A DNA stretch of 64,000 bases from Anthopleura xanthogrammica. Lineage: Eukaryota > Cnidaria > Anthozoa > Actiniaria > Actiniidae. The notes beneath the pieces are model-generated. The model had not been told where the DNA came from and did not search any database. It was given only the letters and a program-made list of their open reading frames with translations. Position 1 is the stretch's first letter, and each line of letters starts with the position of its first letter. Position numbers and translations under genes: made by a program. The stretch spans positions 14,047,291-14,111,290 of the forward strand of contig OZ025206.1 in NCBI GenBank assembly GCA_964019055.1. The letters are read 5' to 3'. This document shows, one piece after another, positions 32,091 through 41,400 of this stretch.

Positions 32091-33694
32091 ATCATTCAAA
32101 TTATTTTTTCTAATCTTTGAGGGGCAGTGCGAGTCAAACAATAACAAAGAAGTCAGCTCATTTTTTCAGGGAAGCGAGCCATTGTCAAATACAGCGTTAC
32201 TGCGCATGAGCAAACCGTTATTTGCAGTAAGATGGCTCTGCACCGTAATGCGCATGAGCAGACCGTTATTTGTAGGCAGTTATTTGCAGTTCTCTCGGCC
32301 AATCAAAATGACGGAAAAAATAATTTGAATGATAAAGTGATTTGTATGGGGAAATTATATTTTCAAAACGCCATATCTACGTTGCATTTTAACCAATTCC
32401 CATGAAATTTGGCGTGTTAACGTCTTTCTTAATGCTCTATCGAAATTACCACGTATAAGTTTGTACTAAGATTTTTTTTTTGAGAGTATGGACTATTACA
32501 CTTAATCCGTAAAATAATACTAAATTCACTAAATAGTACAAAATAGTGCAAAGTCTCTTGTTTTCTATTGTTTCATCAGTGCTATGGTTGGTTAGCAATA
32601 TTAATGGCGGTGCACTGCACATCAGTGGACGGCAAAGAAATCTTGATCGTGGCATACTAAATTTTTAAAAGAATAAGATAAATTCGCCATGATATTCGTA
32701 AATATAAGCTCCTGCTACCTTGGAGACATTTCGTAACTTGAACGTGACAACCAAGACCACCGCTATTCATATGTATGTAGCTATGTTATAAATAAATGTG
32801 ATAAAGATCGTCCATGGACATATGTATCGTATATTTGTTCGTTTATGCATATTTGGCTCCATATTAACTAATTTTGTGTAAACCCGTATTTTTATCAGTT
32901 AATTATAGGCACTGAAGCTCCCTTGCACTGTTTTGCCCGTTAGAATCAACAGGCTAAAACAAGTTGAACTAGAATTGTGCGGTCTCCCTCATTTACATAA
33001 TAGACAGCCATCAGTCCAGCAGATTATGCAAGTGATATTTGTTTTGAATAGAAGAACGCCTTTCTTCGCCAATTAAGCCTCGCAAGGATAGAAAATATTG
33101 TGCAAAAATATATTAACCTCATCGATGCTCAAACCACTTTAGTTAAGTCAGGTTATTGTCCCTTTGAGGTTTAAATATGCGTTTATAAATCAATTGATTA
33201 TTGAAGATATATCAGTCAGAGTTATTACATGAGGGTAGATACCAAGATGGATAACAGAAATCCAATCTTAAAGCAATGGCTAAAATTTTGTGGACAAAAT
33301 GATTCCTAATACAGGGCCGTAGCTACGATGAGGCAAGCGAGGCATTTGCCTCGGTAAAATTTCAGATATTATTATTATTTGTTTAGTTTTCTTTAATTCC
33401 TAAAGAATGAAAACAAATTCTCTTCTTTTTCTTTGCCAGAATGTAAAAAATTGACTTTAATACAATGAATATGTCGCAAATGCCTCTCAAGACGCTGGAA
33501 ATCCCATTTCCGAGGGTCTGAATTTAATTTTTTTTCGGGGAAGCATGCCCCCCGATTGCCTCGGTTAACATTTCAGTCTGGCTACGGCCCTGTAATATTA
33601 ATAAGAACTTAAATTCATTCCACTAACCTGATGCTAGTAATCCTCTGGCCATGGCTTGGGCCATTTTTCCTGCTCCCAAAAAGCCGATACTCAT
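29589..33694 (-). CDS. PYCR: Pyrroline-5-carboxylate reductase, tandem copy B
   Basis: Same enzyme and domain order as copy A. Exons in gene order: 33628-33694, 31721-31785, 31438-31617, 30714-30926, 29589-29870; phases agree, giving 268 residues. Splice positions match copy A exactly, with one residue fewer at the C-terminus. By eye exon 4 differs from copy A at one base in 213 and exon 1 at one in 67. Exons 3 and 5 differ by roughly 3-4 percent and exon 2 by about 14 percent (GNFARDKIVASAADELTAKE against GNFPREKMIASAADEMTSNE). The introns do not align. Both frames are intact, so both copies are probably functional. Introns hold three foldback elements and one hAT-like MITE. Confidence 0.96.
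30009..30309. mobile_element. Foldback element with long hairpin and CCAAT motif
   Basis: AATAAAAAACAGTTTTCCGTG and TATTATACTCTGATAAAGACAC on the left are mirrored almost perfectly by the right arm ending near 30187. A second inverted pair, TTATAAAATAACT at 30192 and AGTTATTTTATAA ending at 30309, follows. It contains GACCAATCAGAGCGCGCG at 30270. Intron 4 of reductase copy B. Confidence 0.8.
31109..31340. mobile_element. MITE copy, TGTTGGTGAAGGTTTTGTTGCATG end
   Basis: The left end ATGTTGGTGAAGGTTTTGTTG is mirrored by CAACAAAACCTTCAACC at the right. The inner block CAAGCCCAAAATGCACTATG, GATGTGAATTCAATCAGCG and AAAGGTCACAACAATATGGA recurs inverted at 38130-38200 in the copy at 37909. Intron 3 of reductase copy B. 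Confidence 0.75.
31941..32336. mobile_element. Foldback element, TTTATCATTCAAATTATTTTTTC arms
   Basis: A hairpin pairs GTGATTTGTTAGTG with CACTAACAAATCTCGATA. It is followed by TTTATCATTCAAATTATT at 32088, mirrored by AATAATTTGAATGATAAA ending at 32336. Between them GCGCATGAGCA..CCGTTATTTG occurs twice, and GGCCAATCA lies beside the right arm. Same architecture as the elements at 30009 and 52560. It is in intron 1 of copy B. Confidence 0.75.
33312..33592. mobile_element. hAT-like MITE, CAGGGCCGTAGC termini
   Basis: Starts CAGGGCCGTAGCTACG at 33312 and ends GGCTACGGCCCTG at 33592, with TAATA on both outer sides. Near each end GATTGCCTCGGT or TTTGCCTCGGT precedes AAAATTTCAG or AACATTTCAG, so the arms continue inward. 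Such ends are typical of hAT MITEs (family knowledge). It lies 35 bp downstream of the 5' splice site of reductase copy B. Confidence 0.75.
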
Positions 33695-34206
33695 GTTGAT
33701 GACAGTTGAGGTGCGACTGTAGTGGACACTGGCTTTGGAATTCCTGTGTGTGATTTTCCGAACACGTGAAGGGCGGAGATCAAAGAACACGGTGCAAGCC
33801 TTACGGCTTGTTGTAAATTTTTAACAATGTTTTAATTGCTTGCAGATATTTTTTTGTTTGTTTGATTGTTTATAAGGCTTTAACCTAAAGTTCTGAAGAA
33901 TGGTATAATGGAAGGCTTTCAAAACAGCTCTATAAAACATCAAATTCCAAAAATGTATTTAGCTTTTTTTCTGCATTCAATATTCAACTATTACAATATC
34001 GGCAGGAAGAAAAATCCACCCAAGAAAAACCTCTTTTAGCGCTCCTACGATTGTGGGTCAACACGTGCACGTTCGTCTCGAACCTCAAACACTCGGTTTA
34101 AAAACTCGCAGATAAAAGTCTTGAAAAAATAAATTTCTACCTCAAGTCAAAAAATTGCTCTTGACTCGACTGGGATTTACATATCGAGATGCACCCGATT
34201 GAATCC

Positions 34207-34222
34207 TAGTAATAATAACAAC

Positions 34223-34285
<63 letters not shown>

Positions 34286-34350
34286 TTTTATAATAAATAA
34301 TAATATTAATAATAATAATAATATTAATAATAATAATAATAAAAACTTTA
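34207..34350. repeat. (AAT)n microsatellite, retroelement tail
   Basis: Nearly continuous AAT units with a few variants. It lies at the 3' side of the minus-strand retroelement remnant at 34611-35443, as expected for elements that end in a short tandem repeat. Confidence 0.85.
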
Positions 34351-34610
34351 TTTCACAATAATAATGAAAATAGTAAAAAAGACACGAAAATATTAACAGT
34401 GATTTTGAAGAATAATAAAGATACTAATGATTTATAGAATCTAAAAAAAGGGATTAATACTAAAAAATATCTTTTTACATGTAATATTAAAAGGAAATAT
34501 ATAAATCATGAGGATATATCCTAAGACTATAACATAAATCATAGAAAATGTATAAAAATCTTATATATATGGGGGGGGGGGAAAAAAACTAATATAAAAA
34601 GTTCCAGGAC

Positions 34611-35443
34611 CTAAATTTTAGCACGAAATCTATCTAAATCAAAGTCTGTTTCTTGAATATTTGTAGTTCTCCTAATTGTTCTAGATCCTCTAAGGCAGAG
34701 TAGAGCTGATCGTAGTATCGCAAATGAGACTTTGGATCTTATCCAAGACATTGTTGTAGCATAGTTCTCTCCTTTCTTTGCTGCGATTAGTTCTGCCAGT
34801 CTACTGTGGAATCTTTTACACTCTTCACCCATTCCTCCAGTAGTTGTAAAGACTAATGGGGTGAAAGTTCCGTGTTCTATATCCATGACTCTTTTGGCGT
34901 ATGCCCTCTTCTTCTCATTTTCATGTTGACGATATATCCGCTGGGGGGTTTGTTCCTTGTAGGAATCTGCGTTGGGGTGGCATACCCTTACGTCAAAGAA
35001 CGCAGACCTCTGCTTTTCCCAGAATCCCCGGGCGTGTATGTCAAGGCGGGCATCAGGCGCTTTGTTAGCTCCGTTTGGTAGCCTCTCGCCAGTAAGTTCT
35101 TGAAGGACGGGTTCTATCTCGACATCCTTGCAGACCATCGTTAGCATGTCTGCTTCGAGATCCCGAAGCTCATTGTGTCGCTGTATTATGAACCCACCTC
35201 GCCTGCAGATCATGGCGTGGTCGATATTGAAGGTGTCACCACACACGCATACTGAAGGCTTGTCAGCGATTTCCCAGTCGTATCTGAGTTTTAGAGCGTC
35301 CCAGAATTCACCTTTGTTCAGATCAAAATCCATGTCCTTGATCGGGATGACCGTAAGCCAATTCGAAGCACCTCTTTCTGTAGCAAGATCTACAGCTCGC
35401 TGTGTCTTCTGGGGTAGAGAGTTCTTGACTTCATCAAGCTTAG
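34611..35443 (-). pseudogene. 5'-truncated non-LTR retrotransposon ORF, C-terminal part
   Basis: A minus-strand frame of 240 residues from an internal ATG at 35333; it stays open upstream to about 35443, where it runs into a microsatellite. It contains a zinc-knuckle-like [19 protein letters not shown] and conserved tracts such as [28 protein letters not shown] and [17 protein letters not shown] recognise these from the C-terminal region of reverse-transcriptase polyproteins common in cnidarian genomes. No polymerase core (YADD) is present. The frame is intact but clearly a fragment cut at the 5' end. The identification rests on memory of the family and was not searched. Confidence 0.75.
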
Positions 35444-35447
35444 TCTT

Positions 35448-35450
<3 letters not shown>

Positions 35451-35501
<51 letters not shown>

Positions 35502-35503
35502 TT
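35451..35503. repeat. (AAT)n microsatellite between two retroelement tails
   Basis: About 17 AAT units. On the minus strand it closes the remnant at 35744-35868 and abuts the 5' break of the next remnant at 35443. Confidence 0.85.
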
Positions 35504-35743
35504 AATTCTAACGCATCACATCGAATCTCAATGCTCTTACATGAAATAAAAATTATAATGTAATAAAGGTGATATGTAAAGTATATATGTATATTTGTGT
35601 ATTAAAATGGATTTAGAAAAATTTAAACCATTCACTATTAATTTACTATTAACCATCTAACACGAGGAGAAAAAATATGAAAACTAAGCGAAAATAATCA
35701 AATATATATAATAGAATAATAGAAAAAAATAATTATAGCAACA

Positions 35744-35868
35744 TTAGGAATTGAATAAGAATGTCTTAAGTTCCGCTTTAAATGTCTCGGTAGAAGGTGC
35801 ATTCCTTATAGATAGCGGCAGTGAATAAACAACCATTCTCTTTGAACGTTGAAGCGGTTGCCTTGGAA
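35744..35868 (-). pseudogene. Second non-LTR reverse-transcriptase tail remnant
   Basis: A minus-strand frame ends at a stop at 35744 and reads, in part, SLPLSIRNAPSTETFKAELK followed by TFLFNS. This is the typical C-terminal end of RT proteins of CR1/L2/RTE-like elements (W/YNSLP..IRNA..FK..LK.yLF). Upstream the frame decays. About 240 bp of 3' UTR then lead to the (ATT)n tail at 35503. Confidence 0.6.
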
Positions 35869-36649
35869 ACTGTGAGAGCCTGACCACAGATCTACATGTA
35901 TAGCGTAGGGTCTAGTATGAAAGTTCCAAGTAAACTTTGAGCTACTTTTATTAAATTACGACGTAAGTTTTTGCGCACTTAATTTGGAGCCCAGCTTTGT
36001 TGTGTAACCCCCTCCATTAGTATTTATTCAATGCATGAAGTAATGTAATCTATTTATTTGGAGTTTTTCGATATGAAGAATTTTCGGCTTCTTCACTATG
36101 TATCAATCTTTCGTGTTTTTGCACAGGACAATGTACTCCGTTTTCCGTAAAATTGCATCCTGATACCTCTGCCTACTATACTACCAGAACCTTTTGTAGC
36201 TATTTTGCTTGGCTTTATTAACACCATTTTCTTGCGACTCCGGCAAAGAAGTTACAGCATTTGGATAAGAAAACGAATTTGAATAGGATTCTGGCTTTGG
36301 TGGCATCATAGTTTAAGAAGGAGAATTTCCTACTATAATATTCCACACCAGTTGGGCGTAACATTTTGCCTATAAAAAGAAAGAAATATGTCGTTTCTTG
36401 GTTCAGTTTTCATGAGAATAAAAGGACAGAAAACGGGGCTGCAATATTGGATGACATAACAAAAGACACTAAGACCCAATCTTTTGTCAAAGTCATCCAA
36501 AATGGCGGCTGTGGCTTCTCACGCACCCCAAGAATATACGAGCCTGAAAACGTCAAACGATGAAACCGTTGTTGTTTTTATTTAGAAATACTTTTTAACA
36601 TTTCTAGATAAAACATTCACAAAATCCAATAACTTCACCAGTAAGTAAC

Positions 36650-37125
36650 AGCTTGGGTGCAGCCAGGCTTTAACTATGGATCTTCTGTTGAGACGCTCTG
36701 CGAATCAGCGGCAAGATTCCTTGTTCTGGGCAACCTGTAAAGCTACTGACACATGGTGCAACATTGCGCGCAATGTTGCAGGTGATCGATGTTGTAAGCC
36801 ATGTCACAAGCGCAATGTTGCAGCAGGCAATCGATGTTGCAAGCCATGTGACACGAGCAATTTAATGCAAGCAATGTTGCTGAAGTAGAAAACGTTCCTA
36901 CTTCAGCAACATTGCTGATCCTTCTTCAGAAATATTGCGCACAATGTTGCACCGTGTGTCCGTGTCTTAAGAATGCGTAAGAATGAATTGACATAACAGC
37001 CAATAAGAAAATATATATTATCCTGCAACCGTGCAGGTAATCCAGAACAAGGAATCTTGTGCTGATTCGCAGACCGTTTTAATCAGATTTAAAGTTGGGC
37101 TGCTGCACTCAGTTCTTACACAGTT
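36650..37125. mobile_element. Foldback element with a nested GCAACATTGCGC MITE
   Basis: Outer arms: CTGCGAATCAGCGGCAAGAT then TCCTTGTTCTGG near 36697-36731 are mirrored by CCAGAACAAGGAATC and GCTGATTCGCAGA near 37040-37072, and the pairing runs further out. Inside, TGACACATGGTGCAACATTG near 36748 pairs with CAATGTTGCACCGTGTGTC near 36940, a separate element with many GCAATGTTGCA words. The outer element therefore appears to have been entered by a second one. Confidence 0.7.
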
Positions 37126-37564
37126 CAGCACCAAGTAAGAAATATGAGTTTGAGTTGCTTGGATCAGTAATCGGGTATTCTTGAGCTAGGGTATTGAACA
37201 CGCGTCAGACGTCAAAAATGCGATGCATGAAAATCTTTTCTTGAATAGTAAACGTCTAATCCTTGCTTAGCCTAGAAAAACGTCGTACTGCATACCCTTG
37301 AATATGAATTTTCTTTAAAAAAAAGATTCAAACAGAATTGAATCCCTAGGTGGATCATGCAGGGATTTTTCTGCATGGAACAAGAACCTGCAACATCTTA
37401 TGTCTAGAAGTTTTGCTTGTTATTTCCACAGGGGGGTTGCTACCCCCTCAACCCTCCCCTTAAATCCGCCTTCAGTCTCGACCACATCATAGCCCTTTTG
37501 CAGTATCTAGTAATGAGACCGTAACTGGATGGCAAACATAAACATTAAGCGATATCATATGCAC
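37126..37564. other. Intergenic, no gene seen
   Basis: AT-rich sequence with no recognisable exon. GGGGGGTTGCTACCCCCTCAACCC near 37433 is a short hairpin. Confidence 0.3.
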
Positions 37565-37640
37565 ATTGCGGGACGGACCCACGTCTTCGGTATTCCAGTC
37601 CGGTGTGTTAACCACTACACTTTAAAGACCAACCACGCTG
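37565..37640 (-). mobile_element. tRNA-like sequence, probable SINE head
   Basis: The minus strand reads GTGTAGTGGTTAACACACCG and, downstream, GACGTGGGTCCGTCCCG, resembling tRNA A and B boxes at the right spacing. The B box is imperfect and the acceptor stem does not close, so I call it a relic. Confidence 0.4.
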
Positions 37641-37908
37641 GAAACACAGCTGGGCAATGAAATTTTTTTGACCTCATAATCTGCTTCCAATCTTTTAGCT
37701 ACTTAGCATTTTAATGCTTGTTTGCCATCCAGCAGGGCCTTGCCCAAGAGATATGCAGCTTCATTTCTTGATTATTGAGGTGATATCGGATATCAGCACG
37801 GAATCACTGTGAGCTACATAACGCTTATTGGTCAATATTGAATTCTTCGAAAAGTCTAAGCACTTTAAAATGCTCAGGCTTTAGATATTTGTATACAGCT
37901 ATTTCAAA

Positions 37909-38229
37909 AATAGTTGGTGAAGGTTTCGTTGCATGTTGCATGTTGCATGTTGCATGTTGCATGTTGCATGTTGCATGTTGCATGTTGCATGTTGCATGTT
38001 GCATGTTGCTTGCTGCATCGATGTTGCTTCTTACTAAGCTTGAAATGTATTATATTCATATGTAATAATTAATGTTTACACAGAAGAAAACATGCCGTAA
38101 AAACGTGCAGACAAAGTTTGGAAAGATTCCATATTGTTGTGACCTTTCGCTGATTGCATTCACATCGCCAACAGTGCATTTTGGGCTTGATATCTAACAT
38201 GCAACAAATTCACCAACATTTTTTAAAAT
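37909..38229. mobile_element. MITE copy, GTTGGTGAAGG end, with heptamer expansion
   Basis: The left TAGTTGGTGAAGGTTTCGTTGC is mirrored by GCAACAAATTCACCAACA at 38201-38218. The inner block matches the copy at 31109. The left arm word TGTTGCA has been expanded into about eleven tandem copies (37930-38008). Confidence 0.75.
37930..38008. repeat. (TGTTGCA)n heptanucleotide repeat
   Basis: About eleven perfect 7-bp units, ending in the variants TGTTGCT and TGCTGCA. It lies wholly inside the left arm of the MITE at 37909. Confidence 0.92.
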
Positions 38230-38492
38230 AGCGGTATTGTGTTGCGAAGGCGTGGATCGTGTTGAAGGAGTTGTAGTTGTGCCGCAGTTTTAGTACCAAA
38301 AAAAAATGGTTTCTCTTTACCAAGAGAATCGGTTACAAAAATAGCACTCAAAAATGGCTGCTGCTATACAGTTCTGTGGAGTTACGGCATTGATTACAAA
38401 AACAGTACTCAGTGAGATCTAGAAATATGATTAGGAGGTGCTCCTCAAAAGGGCAAATCCCCGTTCATTGCACGGTCCAAACTCCCGATATT

Positions 38493-41400
38493 TCATACTT
38501 GTGTTAGAAGGCTAGAACTCACATTTTCCGTCGCGGTAACAGAATTCGCACACCGTGATTGTAATGGAGAATTATTATTATCATTTTCAGAACGATCAGA
38601 TGTTCTAATATCGAACCTTTCGTCCTCGCTGCTGATGCACATTGTACATTTACCAGTGGTCCTTTTACTATGTTGGCGATGTTTTCGGTTTTTCTTCCCT
38701 TTAAAGGTCAGTATTAAGTCTTTCCAAGATTGGAAGTATTGTCTAAAACCTTCTCTGAATTGCTCGTTAACCGCGTTGTAGATGAGAGGATTCGTAGCGC
38801 TGTTGAAATACACCAGTATCTGCCCCAGCGCAATGATTTGTGTTATGTAAATATTTTTATCTGAAAAAGAGATACGGGATAATGTAAGTCATTTCATTCC
38901 AGTTCTTATATCCAGGTACAGTAAATAATCGTGCAACTTATCGCGCAGCAACGTTCCGGGGGGGGGGGGGGCACGTTAAGGGTGCAACCGGTTATACGCG
39001 CTACGAAGTCACGCATTTTGTCACGTGGCAGCCTTACAGCGCTTTTATTAATTCTGCGACCTATCAACTCCAGGCGTCTAGCGTTTTGGCTTCCGTCAAT
39101 CAAACCTAAAACGAGCCGAGTTCATTCCGATCGAGCGATAAAGAATTCCCGTGACTAGATAGTCATTTTCACACGGGAATTTCTTTATCCCTAGCGATCC
39201 AAATGAATTAACTCCGCCTGTCGTAAATTAGATCCAAAACGCCAGAGTCTGGAATCGGTAGATCGCAGAAATATGAAAAGCGCTGTAATAGGATGTGGCT
39301 GTACGCACCACAAAGTCGTACATTGTGTCGCGTAGCAGTCGCAACAAACTAGCTTGCTTTACCCTTGAAAACGTTGTGTTTCCCGACAATGTCGTGACGA
39401 TTGTGCACATGTTATTGAGAACGACTGGAAATATATCTTGTGACGCAACACATCTTAAAGATGTGGTAACATACCCCTTTAGCTTGTGCGCAATGTTTTC
39501 TAACCAGGCCACGTGTCATTCTCTTGAGAATAAGATTCTTTGTTTGAGTTGTATCCATATTTATGTGTCTTCTCATGCGCAATCATTAAACAAAGAAATG
39601 ATACACTAGGGAATGACGAGTAGTCTGAAAAGCAGTACGCCTAAGCTTAAGAGGTCTGTACGCCGGGCAACAAAGTCATGCTACTTGTCGTGAATATTAC
39701 TTGTTGTGGACACGGGTGAAAAACGCACTGCGCATACTCGGAAGTTCGTCGTTAAAGTTAATGCCGTCCGTGGAAAATTAGTGCTTATTTTTTCCTGACA
39801 CATCACTTTAGCGGTTTTCTTGCCCTGTTTAAATAGTACAAGAGAAATTCGCATAATACAAGACATGTGAATCTCCAATAGTTTTCTTCGTATCCACGAC
39901 TCGTCTATGAATTTCCTGCCGAGCTTCCGAGTATGCGCAGTGCGTTTTTCATCCGTGTCCTTGTTGTGTAAGTACTCACTTCCGTTGCCGAAGTCTATCC
40001 AGATAAAGACAATGTGGTTCGGTAACATCAACATGGCGAACACTATGACAACTACGGTTAAGATTTTCACCACTTGATGGGCTTCTTTTTTTTGTTCTCT
40101 TTGAAGTACATCATTTGAATATGAACCTTTGTCTCTTCTTAGGTCCCTGCCAATCCTAACAGTCACAAAAAATAGATATGATATACGTAAGATTTTCTTA
40201 ACAACTATGACAATTATAATTTCTTTACATTCAGGTCAAGAAATACAGAAATACATCTCAACGTGTGACATCACATCAGATAAGGTGAGTGTTTCTGAGG
40301 TTTTTTCAAAAGTATATATCTCCCTGCTCGTTTGCAGAATCATCCCGCAAAAGCAAAGAAGTGTATTTCAAATAGTTCAGATAAAAATGTAGAGTCTGGA
40401 AATCAGGCAATTCTACACATGTGTGTAAGTTCGTAAGAGTAACTGTTACAATCATTGGATTCTATTCAGATATAGCAATAGCAGTATATAACCGTATCGT
40501 ATTTTATCATAACTATGACTAATAGTAGCGATAGAGTGATTCAAACTAAAAAAAGGAGAGCCATTTGATGGACTATAGACCCCTGTCACGTGATGTCAAT
40601 GCAGCTCAATTTGGAGGACAAAACAAAAGGATTTCAATCTCTTGTGAATTGGAAACCTATTGTTTTGTCCTCCAAATTGAGCTGCATTCCGACTGCAAGG
40701 GGTAACTGAACGAAACGCGCTGTAATAAGCACAAGCATAAGACTGCTATACTATCATAGTAACAGTATACTATACTATCAAAATAGATTATGTTAGCCGA
40801 TCAAAGTACTGGACAAAAAACCTACGGACAAACGTACGATCTGCATATAAACCCTGCCCTTTAGGGTTCTAAAGACTCTCTCTCGCTCCAGTGCTTCTCA
40901 GTCCGGCTTAGGTTTCGTTAAAATCGTTATGCCTGGTATCGAGCCTTATAAGTTCCTTTATAGTCACCGATAGAAGAGGATTTCTGGCCCCTTGGGTAAC
41001 TTAAGCTGCTTAACCCCACCCCCTCCCCACACCACCCCGTTAAGAAATTGGATTCGCCTCTGTTTTATAATTGGCTTACCTTATGTACGATAATCCAATG
41101 AGAGTGATAGGTAAAACATATTGTAAGATGAAGATCGCTAAAGTGTAAGCTCCTGCATTCATACCGCGTTCCTGGAAAGTTTCTGAGCATTTCCTTTCCC
41201 GCTGCCTCAGCACAGCAATGTAAGGAGAGACCAGGGCTAGAGATAGTAACCAAACTACGATGATGACCTTCTTGGCATCTCGTGTTGTCGGTTGAGCTCG
41301 AAGAGGGTATATTATGGCCATGAACCTGCAGGAAAGCAACAAGAATATTGTTCATAAGCTTGAAACACCCTCAGGGCAAATCAAAGTAAGGGCACTGCTA

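Noticed and set aside
39980..40155. GPCR exon 3 ending two codons later at the second GT
   Set aside because: Joining that donor to the exon ending 38860 creates an immediate stop; the GTGAGT donor keeps the frame into TM7.
39681..40166. Single-exon 161-codon protein on the minus strand
   Set aside because: It is GPCR exon 3 read through its donor into the adjacent MITE; splicing to the exon at 38860 restores the receptor.
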